Origin: Ignatzschineria sp.
GTDB lineage: Bacteria > Pseudomonadota > Gammaproteobacteria > Cardiobacteriales > Wohlfahrtiimonadaceae
Assembly: GCA_030150405.1 (NCBI GenBank)
Contig: JASLFU010000029.1
Location: forward strand, 1-16,974
Length of the DNA stretch: 16,974 bases
Direction: 5' to 3'
This document shows positions 7,415-15,076 of the stretch, piece after piece. The stretch's first letter is position 1, and each line of letters begins with the position of its first letter. Under the pieces are notes generated by a model, which had not been told where the DNA came from, did not search any database, and saw only the letters and a list, made by a program, of their open reading frames with translations. Position numbers and translations under genes: made by a program.

Positions 7415-8215
7415 TTAAAAGCGATATTCCACTTTGGCATAAGCCTGATGGTTGTGGATCGACTCAAAATTTTCTGATTCCACTGAAAATGCCTTAAGAT
7501 CCTTCCGCTCCCGTAGCAATACCACAAGATCACGCACAAGATCTTCTACAAAACGGGGATTTTTATAAGCCGCTTCCGTCACATACTTTTCATCAGGGCG
7601 CTTAAGAAGTGGGTAGAGTTTTGATGACCCCACTGCCTCCATCTCTTTAAGCATTGCATCGATATCTAAAGCCGCCAACTCTGCAAAACTCTTAAACTGT
7701 AGCGCAATCGTTAAATGAGAACGCTGTGAGTGTGCGCTAAATTCCGAGATCTCTTTAGAACAAGGGCAGAGGCTAGTTACAGGCGCCATTAAACGAAGCT
7801 CAATATGATCTGGATTCGTTTGGGCAATAATTTCACACTCAAAATCCATCACGCTTGTCGCCCTAGAAACAGGCGCCACACGCTCAAAAAAGAGGGGAAA
7901 CTTGAGATGAACCTGTGCACTCATGGCATCTAAACGCCCTTTGAGATCCGCCAATAATTTCTCCACACTCTCCAAACCAAAGGGGGAGTGCGTGCCTTCC
8001 CACACCTCAATAAAGCGGGACATATGCGTACCCTTGCGCTCAGCCTGAAGGGTTACCGTAAACTCCGCTTCCATCACCGTGTGCTGAGTATGTGCTTTAT
8101 TGATAAATTGAAGAGGAAGCCGAAGGCCATTGATCCCAACCTTAGAGATCTCTACATTGCGGGTATCCTCGTACGCCTGTACATCTTTCATCGTCGATGA
8201 TAATTCTTTAGACAC
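7415..8215 (-). CDS. folE2: GTP cyclohydrolase I, type IB (FolE2)
   Basis: FolE2 converts GTP to 7,8-dihydroneopterin triphosphate, the first step of tetrahydrofolate synthesis, and also supplies the queuosine pathway. It is the metal-flexible alternative to zinc-dependent FolE and is zinc-regulated in several bacteria. The 266 residues show the family pattern: KGTHMSRF at 61-68, PVTSLCPCSKEIS with Cys150 and Cys152, FSAHSQRS with His162, a conserved Glu214 in YVTEAAY, and a C-terminal IHNHQAYA segment with His254/His256. The start is GTG at 8215, not ATG, supported by an AGGAG site 6 nt upstream. The gene begins 13 bp after the lptE stop, so the two are almost certainly co-transcribed. I see no clear Zur palindrome upstream of the pair. 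Whether the genome also has folE cannot be seen here. Confidence 0.93.
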   Translation of the reverse strand: MSKELSSTMKDVQAYEDTRNVEISKVGINGLRLPLQFINKAHTQHTVMEAEFTVTLQAERKGTHMSRFIEVWEGTHSPFGLESVEKLLADLKGRLDAMSAQVHLKFPLFFERVAPVSRATSVMDFECEIIAQTNPDHIELRLMAPVTSLCPCSKEISEFSAHSQRSHLTIALQFKSFAELAALDIDAMLKEMEAVGSSKLYPLLKRPDEKYVTEAAYKNPRFVEDLVRDLVVLLRERKDLKAFSVESENFESIHNHQAYAKVEYRF

Positions 8216-8228
8216 GAAAACTCCTAAA

Positions 8229-8744
8229 TTATTGCTGCTCTAAAAGCGCTGTTAAACGTCGCACAAACATCATGCTTAAATCTTCAGCAAGCTCACGTTT
8301 TACTACTGCTTCACCCGCTGCTTTTCCTAACACGTCGCTCTCATCATGAGAGAAGTCTTTACTTTTAGAGAAGTTTTGGCGTGGCATAATCACATGCCCA
8401 TCTTTATCCACTACCGAAATATCAGCCCGGTAATAGTGGGTATATTCACGATGTTGCCCCCCAATATTACTCGCTACCGCTCGCTCCTGATATGACTCAT
8501 CGATAATGATCTCTAAATCGGCATTATCGGGCGAATCTAAAAAGGTTAAGCTGCTGCCTAAGCGGGTCTGAATCATATGTGCAAGAGAGTCTCTATCGTA
8601 ACGCTCACTTTCGGACATAATATAGGCCGTTTTATATTGGGAAGGGAGCGTAATTGCACCTCGAAGATGAAAGCCGCAGCCCACTAAGAAGAGCAAGAAA
8701 GCACTCACGAAAAAAACTTTTGATTTCACCCAAAACTGACTCAT
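8229..8744 (-). CDS. lptE: LPS-assembly lipoprotein LptE
   Basis: LptE is the outer-membrane lipoprotein that plugs the LptD barrel and helps deliver lipopolysaccharide to the cell surface. A hydrophobic signal peptide (VFFVSAFLLFLV) ends in a lipobox LVGC, followed by the typical CGFHLRG mature start. The body matches the family in length and pattern, including SLTFLDSPDNADLEI and the alternating beta segment around TRLGSSL. The frame is open from a GTG at 8753; I favour the ATG at 8744 (171 residues), which leaves a normal signal peptide. Both starts lie very close to the predicted transcription start, so the leader is unusually short. In E. coli lptE lies between leuS and holA; here it is paired with folE2 downstream. 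Confidence 0.87.
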   Translation of the reverse strand: MSQFWVKSKVFFVSAFLLFLVGCGFHLRGAITLPSQYKTAYIMSESERYDRDSLAHMIQTRLGSSLTFLDSPDNADLEIIIDESYQERAVASNIGGQHREYTHYYRADISVVDKDGHVIMPRQNFSKSKDFSHDESDVLGKAAGEAVVKRELAEDLSMMFVRRLTALLEQQ

Positions 8745-8761
8745 TGTAAACACCCGCTTAG

Positions 8762-8791
8762 ATTATAGGAGAAGTTGATCAAAATCAAAGA
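8762..8791 (-). promoter_or_regulatory. lptE-folE2 promoter overlapped by a perfect FNR-type box
   Basis: TTGAT-CAAA-ATCAA at 8775-8788 matches the FNR/Anr consensus TTGAT-N4-ATCAA exactly. On the minus strand a perfect TATAAT lies at 8767-8762, with only poor -35 candidates (TTTGAT or TTGATT, overlapping the box). With a start near 8755 the box is centred near -26, the place where FNR blocks rather than activates. Inference: lptE-folE2 may be repressed when oxygen is low. The divergent lpxL gene starts about 250 bp away, too far for classic FNR control. Confidence 0.5.
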
Positions 8792-9032
8792 AACAACTGT
8801 TAATTACGCAACTTCCCCAGTGATATTGAAACGATTGATTAAAGCGCCTAATTTTACCGCAGTTCCCCCCTAAATCCCATATTTAATTTTTTATTCCCCA
8901 CTTCTTTTAAACAACAAGGGCTTATCTAAATTTCGCCTTTAATTCCTCTTTAATTCGACTTTTAGAAAAGGTTTTTCCTCCCGCTTTTATGTTACTATAG
9001 CGCCACGAATTTTAGGAAAATATAATAGTTAT

Positions 9033-9944
9033 ATGACGAAACGAACTGCCCCGAAAGCCTCAGATCACAAGCTGTTGGCAACGGGCATCTTTTTAGCCAA
9101 AATTATTGCCCATCTCCCGCTCCCCTTTCTCCTCTTTTTAGGAAAAGTGGTGGGATGGCTCTCCTATTACGTTGCAAAAGGACGCCGTAAAGTTATTGAG
9201 CGCAATATTGAACTCTGCTTTCCTGAACTCTCAAAAGCGGAGCAAAAAAAGCGCGTAAAGGCGAACTTTCTGGCAATGGGGATGGGGATTTTTGAGGTGG
9301 TGGCCGCTTGGTGGATGCCTCGAAAACAGCTCGAAAAACATATTATCTATGAAGGCTTAGAGAATCTTGAGAAACAACGCGCAAGCGGGAAAGGTGCGCT
9401 TTTACTGACGATTCACCTCACCCCTCTTGAGCTAGGCGGCCGCGCCATCTCCTTTAAAACCGCTGTACGGGGAATGTATCGCCCCCACGATAATGAATAT
9501 TATGAGCATGTGCAGTATCAAGGACGCTATGAACAATCAGGCCTTGAACCCATTACCCGAGATGAGATTCGCCGAATGATTCGACTCCTTCGTGAAGGGG
9601 ATCTCATCTGGTATGGGCCAGATCAAAACTATGGCGGGGTAGACCATATTTTTGCTCCATTTTTTGGCATTCCGGCGTTAACCATTACCGCGACCTCTAC
9701 TCTCTGTCGCCTTGGTAAAGCAGAAGCCCTTCCCTACTACTGTATTCGTCGAGGAAGTAAATATATTGTGCGCATCCTCCCCCCGCTTGAGAACTTTCCC
9801 ACAAAAGATTTAGCGGCAGATACACTCCGTTTAAACGCACTTTTCGAAGAGTGGATTTTAGAAGCGCCGGAGCAATATCTCTGGGCTCACCGCCGTTTTA
9901 AAACCCGGCCTGAGGGGGAGCCTGATCTCTATCAAGATCTATAA
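9033..9944 (+). CDS. lpxL: Lipid A biosynthesis acyltransferase, LpxL/HtrB family
   Basis: This membrane-anchored acyltransferase adds a secondary acyl chain (laurate in E. coli LpxL) to Kdo2-lipid IVA on the inner face of the inner membrane, using acyl-ACP. An N-terminal hydrophobic segment lies at about 14-48. The family segments follow: ERNIELCFPELS (56-67), the catalytic HX4E motif at His128/Glu133 in IHLTPLELGGR, GMYRPHDN (147-154), LIWYGPDQNYG (191-201) and the C-terminal APEQYLWAHRRFKTRPEG. Its 303 residues suit LpxL (306). Chain preference and the LpxL versus LpxP or LpxM choice are inferred from overall likeness. The ATG at 9033 has only a distant AGGA (about 16 nt). A TACTAT -10 at 8993-8998 is the likeliest promoter, with no convincing -35. 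No other gene is close on its strand. Confidence 0.9.
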   Translation: MTKRTAPKASDHKLLATGIFLAKIIAHLPLPFLLFLGKVVGWLSYYVAKGRRKVIERNIELCFPELSKAEQKKRVKANFLAMGMGIFEVVAAWWMPRKQLEKHIIYEGLENLEKQRASGKGALLLTIHLTPLELGGRAISFKTAVRGMYRPHDNEYYEHVQYQGRYEQSGLEPITRDEIRRMIRLLREGDLIWYGPDQNYGGVDHIFAPFFGIPALTITATSTLCRLGKAEALPYYCIRRGSKYIVRILPPLENFPTKDLAADTLRLNALFEEWILEAPEQYLWAHRRFKTRPEGEPDLYQDL

Positions 9945-9997
9945 AACAGATTTATTTTGCTAAAACTTATCTTAAATTAAACAGTGCAATCTGAATC

Positions 9998-10018
9998 TCG
10001 ATAAACGTTATTTATCGA
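9998..10018. repeat. Perfect 21-bp palindrome between lpxL and fabA
   Basis: TCGATAAA at 9998-10005 and TTTATCGA at 10011-10018 flank a 5-bp centre. There is no T-run after it, so it is a poor terminator for lpxL. Its centre is about 75 bp before the predicted fabA transcription start, so it could be an upstream operator. It does not match the E. coli FadR or FabR site patterns I know. Confidence 0.4.
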
Positions 10019-10045
10019 TGAACTCAATATTTAATTATTAAGAGC

Positions 10046-10075
10046 CTGACTTTCTCACCCAATTTTGGGTATAAT
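10046..10075 (+). promoter_or_regulatory. Predicted fabA-fabB promoter
   Basis: CTGACT (10046-10051), 18-bp spacer, perfect TATAAT (10070-10075). It predicts a leader of about 75 nt before the GTG start of fabA. Confidence 0.6.
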
Positions 10076-10157
10076 TTAGGGCTACAAAATTCTGATCGAG
10101 CGGGATTTCTCCTGAAGATCGTTAATTTTTATCTAAAAGAAATAGGATTATTGAAAC

Positions 10158-10682
10158 GTGAATAGAATTACTACTCAATCAAGTTTTACACGAGAAGAGC
10201 TCCTCAAGTGTGCCGAAGGTAAACTCTTTGGGGAGGGCAATGCGCAACTTCCAAAGCCACCCATGCTTATGTTTGACCGCATCACCTCCATTACCGAAGA
10301 TGGGGGCAAATATGGGAAAGGCTCTATCACTGCAGAGCTTGATCTTAATCCTGATCTTTGGTTTTTCCCCTGCCACTTTGAAGGCGATAACGTTATGCCT
10401 GGCTGCTTAGGCCTAGATGCGATGTGGCAACTCGTGGGCTTCTACCTTGGTTGGATGGGTGGCCAAGGTCGTGGACGCGCACTCGGTTCGGGCAAGGTGA
10501 AATTTGCAGGCCAAGTTCTACCGAAACATAAAAAAATCACTTATAACATTCATATGAAGCGTGTTATTTTAAGAAAACTCACCATGGGTATTGCCGACGC
10601 TACAATGGAAGTCGATGGCAAAGAGATTTATGTTGGTGAAGATCTGAAAGTTGGGCTCTTCACAAGAACAGACAATTTTTAA
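10158..10682 (+). CDS. fabA: 3-hydroxydecanoyl-ACP dehydratase/isomerase FabA
   Basis: FabA dehydrates 3-hydroxydecanoyl-ACP and isomerises trans-2- to cis-3-decenoyl-ACP, the branch point for anaerobic unsaturated fatty acid synthesis. Catalytic residues are visible: His73 in FFPCHFEGDNVMPG and Asp87 in CLGLDAMWQ. Other family landmarks are LPKPPMLMFDRI near 31-42 and RALGSGKVKFAGQVLP. At 174 residues it matches E. coli FabA (172). The start is GTG at 10158, with AGGAT about 9 nt upstream. fabB follows after 18 bp with its own AGGAG site, the classical fabAB operon of Pseudomonas-like gammaproteobacteria; in E. coli the two genes are unlinked. Confidence 0.97.
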   Translation: MNRITTQSSFTREELLKCAEGKLFGEGNAQLPKPPMLMFDRITSITEDGGKYGKGSITAELDLNPDLWFFPCHFEGDNVMPGCLGLDAMWQLVGFYLGWMGGQGRGRALGSGKVKFAGQVLPKHKKITYNIHMKRVILRKLTMGIADATMEVDGKEIYVGEDLKVGLFTRTDNF

Positions 10683-10700
10683 TTTTAGGAGAGATCTATA

Positions 10701-11924
10701 ATGAAACGTGTTGTTATCACAGGTCTTGGAATTGTGTCGAGCATCGGCAACAATAAAGATGAAGTGCTACAATCCCTTCTCGAAGCGAAATCAGGGATTG
10801 AGTTCTCACAAGAGATGGCTGATTTTGGGTTCCGTTCACATGTACACGGTGCACTCAATATCGACCTCCCCTCATTAATTGATCGTCGTAACTACCGCTT
10901 TATGGCGGATGCGGCTGCTTATGCTTATGTGGCAATGGAGCAGGCGATTGAAGATTCTGGCCTCACCCCTGAGCAGGTTTCTAACCCTCGTACAGGTATC
11001 ATCGTCGGTTCTGGAGGTGCTTCTACAAAGAATCAGATTGATGCGATCGATACTCTACGTAAAAACAATGCTACACGTCGTATTGGCCCCTATATGGTTA
11101 CTCGTACGATGGGTTCAACAGTTTCCGCATGTTTAGCAACACCTTTTAAAATTAAGGGTATTAACTACTCCATCAGCTCTGCTTGCTCAACATCTGCACA
11201 CTGTATCGGTAACGCTGTAGAGCAGATTCAGTTAGGTAAACAAGATGTTGTCTTTGCCGGAGGCGGTGAAGAGCTTCACCCTTATATGAGCGCAATGTTC
11301 GATGCGATGGGTGCGCTCTCTAGCAAATATAATGATAATCCTACAGTAGCTTCTCGGGCTTATGATAAAGACCGTGATGGCTTTGTAATCTCAGGCGGTG
11401 GCGGCATCGTAGTTGTTGAAGAGCTCGAGCATGCTTTAGCGCGTGGCGCAAAGATCTATGCAGAAATCACAGGTTACGGCGCAACATCTGACGGCCATGA
11501 TATGGTTGCCCCCAGTGGCGAAGGTGCGGAGCGCTGTATGCGTTTAGCCCTTGAAACTGTTGAAGGCGAGATCGATTATATCAATACTCACGGTACTTCA
11601 ACCCCAGCAGGAGACCTCCCAGAGCTTGAGGCAATTGGCCGCGTATTTGGTGAGAAGATTCCCTATATCAACTCCACTAAGTCCCTCACTGGGCATGCTC
11701 TTGGTGCAGCGGGAGTGAATGAGGCGATCTATTCCATCTTGATGATGCAAAACGACTTTATTGCTGAGAGTGCTCATATTGATGAGATCGATCCTAAAAT
11801 GGCTGACTTCCCCATTGTGCGTAAGCGCATGGATGGCGTTAAAATCAACAACATCTTAAGCAATAGCTTTGGATTTGGTGGCACAAACGCCTGCTTAGTC
11901 TTTAGCCGTTACGAGGATAAATAA
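10701..11924 (+). CDS. fabB: 3-oxoacyl-ACP synthase I FabB
   Basis: FabB is the condensing enzyme that elongates cis-3-decenoyl-ACP from FabA with malonyl-ACP, so the two commit carbon to unsaturated fatty acids. The thiolase-fold catalytic triad is present: Cys162 in SISSACSTSAHC, His297 in THGTSTPAGD and His332 in SLTGHALGAAG, with Lys327 just before. The C-terminal NSFGFGGTNA motif is also intact. The length is 407 residues (E. coli 406). Residues around the active cysteine favour FabB over FabF, as does the pairing with fabA. The ATG at 10701 has an AGGAGAG site about 8 nt upstream. A strong terminator follows within 70 bp, so the operon ends here. Confidence 0.97.
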   Translation: MKRVVITGLGIVSSIGNNKDEVLQSLLEAKSGIEFSQEMADFGFRSHVHGALNIDLPSLIDRRNYRFMADAAAYAYVAMEQAIEDSGLTPEQVSNPRTGIIVGSGGASTKNQIDAIDTLRKNNATRRIGPYMVTRTMGSTVSACLATPFKIKGINYSISSACSTSAHCIGNAVEQIQLGKQDVVFAGGGEELHPYMSAMFDAMGALSSKYNDNPTVASRAYDKDRDGFVISGGGGIVVVEELEHALARGAKIYAEITGYGATSDGHDMVAPSGEGAERCMRLALETVEGEIDYINTHGTSTPAGDLPELEAIGRVFGEKIPYINSTKSLTGHALGAAGVNEAIYSILMMQNDFIAESAHIDEIDPKMADFPIVRKRMDGVKINNILSNSFGFGGTNACLVFSRYEDK

Positions 11925-11956
11925 TCCTCACCTTTCAAAATAATTAAAGGCAGTAA

Positions 11957-11990
11957 AAAAAAGGAGTCCCATTTCGGTGACTCCTTTTTT
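11957..11990. terminator. Bidirectional terminator between fabB and rlmH
   Basis: AAAAAAGGAGTC (11957-11968) pairs perfectly with GACTCCTTTTTT (11979-11990), 12 bp with a 10-nt loop. It has T-runs in both directions and serves the convergent fabB and rlmH. Confidence 0.93.
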
Positions 11991-12053
11991 ATGCTCTCTT
12001 CTTAAAAACTCTGCCCGCTAACTTAGGGCCTTTACCCCATTTATTAACACTCA

Positions 12054-12524
12054 TTACTCCCGATGATAGGGATGATTATTAATAATGCTCCAGGCTCGAA
12101 AAAGTTGCTCCGCAGCAATGACTCTAACCATGGGATGAGGCAAGGTTAATTTAGATAGAGAGATCGATTGCTGAAAAGCCGCTTTCACCTCTGGCGAAAA
12201 CCCTTCTGGCCCTCCAATTAAAAGGGCAATATCTTGCCCCATCTGCATCCACTGCTCTAATCGTTTACTCAATTGCGGCGTAGTGACCTCTCGTCCAACC
12301 ACATCGAGCCCGACAATATAGCAATTTTTCGGAACCGCCTTTAAGAGCCTCTCTCCCTCTTCCCGCAAAATGCGTACTGTATCGGCATTTTTCCGGCGAA
12401 CAAGGGCGGGAACTTCGATCAATTTTAGCTCCACATCATTACGCATGCGCCCGGCATATTCCTGATACGCACTCTTCACCCAATCGGGCATATTTGTACC
12501 AACGGCAACAAGATAGATAATCAT
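12054..12524 (-). CDS. rlmH: 23S rRNA pseudouridine-1915 N3-methyltransferase RlmH
   Basis: RlmH is a SPOUT-fold methyltransferase that methylates pseudouridine 1915 in helix 69 of 23S rRNA on the assembled 70S ribosome, using S-adenosylmethionine. The 156 residues (E. coli 155) carry YLVAVGTNMPDWV at the N-terminus, the cofactor-loop LLIGGPEG at 101-108, LTLPHPMVRV and the invariant C-terminal NHPYHRE. The ATG at 12524 gives the family start, but GGA directly abuts it and no well-spaced ribosome binding site is visible, so translation may be coupled to rsfS, which stops 22 bp upstream. The rsfS-rlmH pairing is widely conserved; here it is cut off from the nadD and mrdA neighbours known in E. 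coli. Confidence 0.96.
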   Translation of the reverse strand: MIIYLVAVGTNMPDWVKSAYQEYAGRMRNDVELKLIEVPALVRRKNADTVRILREEGERLLKAVPKNCYIVGLDVVGREVTTPQLSKRLEQWMQMGQDIALLIGGPEGFSPEVKAAFQQSISLSKLTLPHPMVRVIAAEQLFRAWSIINNHPYHRE

Positions 12525-12546
12525 TCCACAATCTACAATTTATACC

Positions 12547-12873
12547 TTATTCGAAGGGAACAAAGATCTTCTCAAGCTGATAAAAATCTCGTTTCTCTTC
12601 ACTTAAAACATGCAGAACAATATCCCCAAAATCGATTAAAACCCAATCAGATGCTGTATTTACTCCTTCCACACCAATCGGTTTGATCCCCTCATCACGC
12701 ATCACTTCTTCTGCTTTACGCACTAAAGCTTTTAAGTGAGGACCTGAGTTTGCAGACGCAATCACTACCCAATCGGCGTAGCTTACGATCTTCTCCACAT
12801 CAAATGCTAATGGATTGATCGCCTTCATCTCATCGAGTGCTTGGACTAATTTATCTTTAATTTCAGCTAGCAT
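12547..12873 (-). CDS. rsfS: Ribosomal silencing factor RsfS
   Basis: RsfS binds ribosomal protein L14 and blocks 30S-50S joining when nutrients are scarce. The 108 residues show the family core: DVEKIVSYADWVVIASANSGPHLKAL, the KPIGVEGVNTASDWVLID stretch near 63-80, FGDIVLHV and the C-terminal YQLEKIF. The ATG at 12873 has AGGG about 5 nt upstream. It is the first gene of an rsfS-rlmH unit with a good promoter about 30-60 bp upstream, divergent from hemL. Confidence 0.95.
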   Translation of the reverse strand: MLAEIKDKLVQALDEMKAINPLAFDVEKIVSYADWVVIASANSGPHLKALVRKAEEVMRDEGIKPIGVEGVNTASDWVLIDFGDIVLHVLSEEKRDFYQLEKIFVPFE

Positions 12874-12902
12874 ATTTTTCCCTTATATTCGTTAATCACG
12901 CT

Positions 12903-12931
12903 ATTGTAGTGAATTTCCCTCTGTTGAACAA
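12903..12931 (-). promoter_or_regulatory. Predicted rsfS-rlmH promoter
   Basis: Minus strand TTGTTC (12931-12926), 17-bp spacer, TACAAT (12908-12903). Its -35 overlaps that of the divergent hemL promoter by four base pairs. Confidence 0.6.
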
Positions 12932-12952
12932 ATAGAGATTAGGCCTCATAAT
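12924..12952 (+). promoter_or_regulatory. Predicted hemL-rpe promoter
   Basis: Plus strand TTGAAC (12924-12929), 17-bp spacer, CATAAT (12947-12952). It shares bases 12926-12929 with the rsfS -35. Confidence 0.55.
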
Positions 12953-12989
12953 AATAGCTCCCTCCATTATATAAAAAAGGATCTAATCG

Positions 12990-14279
12990 ATGAGTCAGTT
13001 TGATCAATTATATAGCGATGCCCAGAAGGTTATCCCCGGCGGCGTAAACTCCCCAGTACGTGCTTTTAAACAGGTAGGGGGCGCACCTATCTTCTTTAAA
13101 AAAGGGGAAGGCGCTTATGTCTATGATGAAGCTGGCAAAAAGTATATCGATTATGTGGGATCTTGGGGGCCGATGATTGTAGGACACGCACACCCGGAAG
13201 TGATTCAAGCTGTTATAGAAACAGCCCAAAATGGGCTCTCTTTTGGAGCGCCTACAGTATCAGAAACAACACTTGCCGCACGTGTTTTAGAGCTTGTCCC
13301 CTCGATGGATCAAGTACGGATGGTAAGCTCAGGCACAGAGGCGACCATGAGCGCCATTCGCCTGGCCCGGGGCTATACAGGCCGCGATAAAATTATTAAG
13401 TTTGAAGGCTGCTACCATGGCCACTCAGACTCCCTATTAGTTCAAGCAGGCTCTGGCCTTTTAACACTGGGTAAACCCTCTTCCCCTGGTGTTCCCGCAG
13501 ATTTAACGCAACATACGATCGTAATTGAATATAATAATTCCGAAGCCGTTAAAGCCGCTTTTAAAGAGTATGGTGAGGAGATCGCCGCTGTTATTGTCGA
13601 GCCTATTGCCGGTAACATGAACTGTATCCCCCCTATTCCAGGATTTTTAGAGACTATTCGGGAATGCTGCTCAGATCACGGAGCACTCTTTATTATGGAT
13701 GAGGTGATGACCGGTTTTCGTGTCCATAAACATTCAGCACAGGGGCTCTACGGCATTGATCCTGATCTCTCTACCTTTGGTAAAGTGATCGGCGGCGGAA
13801 TGCCTGTGGGAGCTTTTGGTGGGAAGCGAGAGATTATGGATCACCTCTCCCCCAATGGAGCGGTTTATCAAGCCGGCACACTCTCTGGAAACCCGGTGGC
13901 TATGGCAGCAGGATTAAAGACATTAGAGCTTATCTCTCAAGAAAACTTCTATACAACACTAGAAGAGAAAACAGATTACCTTATAGCAGGGATTCAAAAA
14001 GTCTTTAAGAAGCATAATCAACCTCTCTCGACTAATCATGTATGTGGAATGTTTGGGCTCTTCTTTACCGATCGCCCAGTTAAAAGCTATTCAGATGCCA
14101 CAACCTCAAATATTGAATTTTTTAAACAGTTCTTCCATGGCCTATTAGATGAGGGGATCTACCTAGCCCCAAGCGCATTTGAGGCAGGATTTCTCTCAAA
14201 CGCACACAGCTATGAAGATTTAGATCAAACTATTCACGCGATGGATCGTGTGCTCTCTAAAATTGCCGATACAAAATAA
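12990..14279 (+). CDS. hemL: Glutamate-1-semialdehyde 2,1-aminomutase HemL
   Basis: HemL is a PLP enzyme that isomerises glutamate-1-semialdehyde to 5-aminolevulinate, the committed haem precursor, in the cytosol. Landmarks are IPGGVNSPVRAFK at 15-27, the SSGTEATMSAIRLARG cofactor-phosphate region at 113-128, FEGCYHGHSD at 138-147, MDEVMTGFRV at 236-245 and the Schiff-base Lys265 in STFGKVIGGGMPVGAFGG, the same position as in E. coli. The length is 429 residues (E. coli 426). The ATG at 12990 follows AAGGAT by about 8 nt. The stop is 14 bp before rpe, whose own AAGGATAT site lies in that gap, so the two form a transcription unit. Confidence 0.97.
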   Translation: MSQFDQLYSDAQKVIPGGVNSPVRAFKQVGGAPIFFKKGEGAYVYDEAGKKYIDYVGSWGPMIVGHAHPEVIQAVIETAQNGLSFGAPTVSETTLAARVLELVPSMDQVRMVSSGTEATMSAIRLARGYTGRDKIIKFEGCYHGHSDSLLVQAGSGLLTLGKPSSPGVPADLTQHTIVIEYNNSEAVKAAFKEYGEEIAAVIVEPIAGNMNCIPPIPGFLETIRECCSDHGALFIMDEVMTGFRVHKHSAQGLYGIDPDLSTFGKVIGGGMPVGAFGGKREIMDHLSPNGAVYQAGTLSGNPVAMAAGLKTLELISQENFYTTLEEKTDYLIAGIQKVFKKHNQPLSTNHVCGMFGLFFTDRPVKSYSDATTSNIEFFKQFFHGLLDEGIYLAPSAFEAGFLSNAHSYEDLDQTIHAMDRVLSKIADTK

Positions 14280-14293
14280 AAAGGATATAAAAC

Positions 14294-14971
14294 ATGGCTA
14301 AACAGACTCCTTGGATCGCCCCCTCCATTCTCTCAGCAGATTTTGCACGCTTAGGCGAAGAGGTGGAAGCAGTACTTAAAGCTGGTGCTGATGTGGTGCA
14401 CTTTGATGTGATGGATAATCACTATGTGGAGAATCTTACCTTCGGCCCGATGATCTGCCAGGCGCTACGAGATTATGGCATCACTGCCCCTATTGATGTG
14501 CATCTTATGGTCTCCCCTGTAGATCGCATGATCGAAGCTTTTGCCAAAGCGGGGGCGACCTACATCACATTTCACCCCGAAGCCTCTCTTCATGTTGATC
14601 GCTCACTAAAACTGATTAAATCCTTAGGGTGTAAAGCAGGTTTAGTACTTAATCCTGCAACGCCGGTGAATGTTCTTGATCATGTTTGGGAATATCTCGA
14701 TATGATTCTTGTGATGAGTGTAAATCCAGGTTTTGGCGGTCAGAAATTTATCCCCTCAAGCCTCGATAAGCTCCGCACTTTACGCAAGATGATCGATGCC
14801 CAAGATCGGGAGATTCGCCTTGAAATTGATGGAGGCGTTAATGTGGATAATATCGCGGAGATTTCCGCAGCGGGCGCCGATACCTTTGTCGCTGGCAGTG
14901 CGATTTTTGGAAGTGAGCTCTCTTACCAAGAGGTGATCAAACAGATGAAGGACAAAATCCAAAAAGGCTAA
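14294..14971 (+). CDS. rpe: Ribulose-phosphate 3-epimerase Rpe
   Basis: Rpe is a TIM-barrel, metal-dependent epimerase interconverting ribulose 5-phosphate and xylulose 5-phosphate in the pentose phosphate pathway. Expected metal ligands are present: His36 and Asp38 in VVHFDVMDN, His70 in DVHLMV and Asp179 in LEIDGGV; the phosphate loop VNPGFGGQ is at 143-150 and the second phosphate site GSAIFG at 201-206. The 225 residues match the family. The VMDNHY segment replaces the commoner VMDGHF at 39-44, a mild variation. It follows hemL after 14 bp. In E. coli it sits with gph and trpS, which are absent here. No terminator is visible in the 105 bp before pilT, so read-through into pilT is possible. 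Confidence 0.96.
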   Translation: MAKQTPWIAPSILSADFARLGEEVEAVLKAGADVVHFDVMDNHYVENLTFGPMICQALRDYGITAPIDVHLMVSPVDRMIEAFAKAGATYITFHPEASLHVDRSLKLIKSLGCKAGLVLNPATPVNVLDHVWEYLDMILVMSVNPGFGGQKFIPSSLDKLRTLRKMIDAQDREIRLEIDGGVNVDNIAEISAAGADTFVAGSAIFGSELSYQEVIKQMKDKIQKG

Positions 14972-15076
14972 AGCATCGAGGTAACACGCTGAATTAAAAG
15001 CATATTATCTTCAAATACCTATAAAAATACTTATAATAAAGATCTGTAAATATTACTCTTTTTGATGAGGAGTCCT

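Noticed and set aside
13029..13037. Another TTATCCCC sequence, in hemL
   Set aside because: It encodes the conserved VIPGG of HemL. It does show that TTATCCCC alone can arise by chance, which lowers the weight of the two flanking nonamers near 4281.
14842..14850. A perfect DnaA box (TGTGGATAA) inside rpe
   Set aside because: It encodes part of the normal NVDN stretch of Rpe, stands alone and has no companion boxes, so chance is likely.
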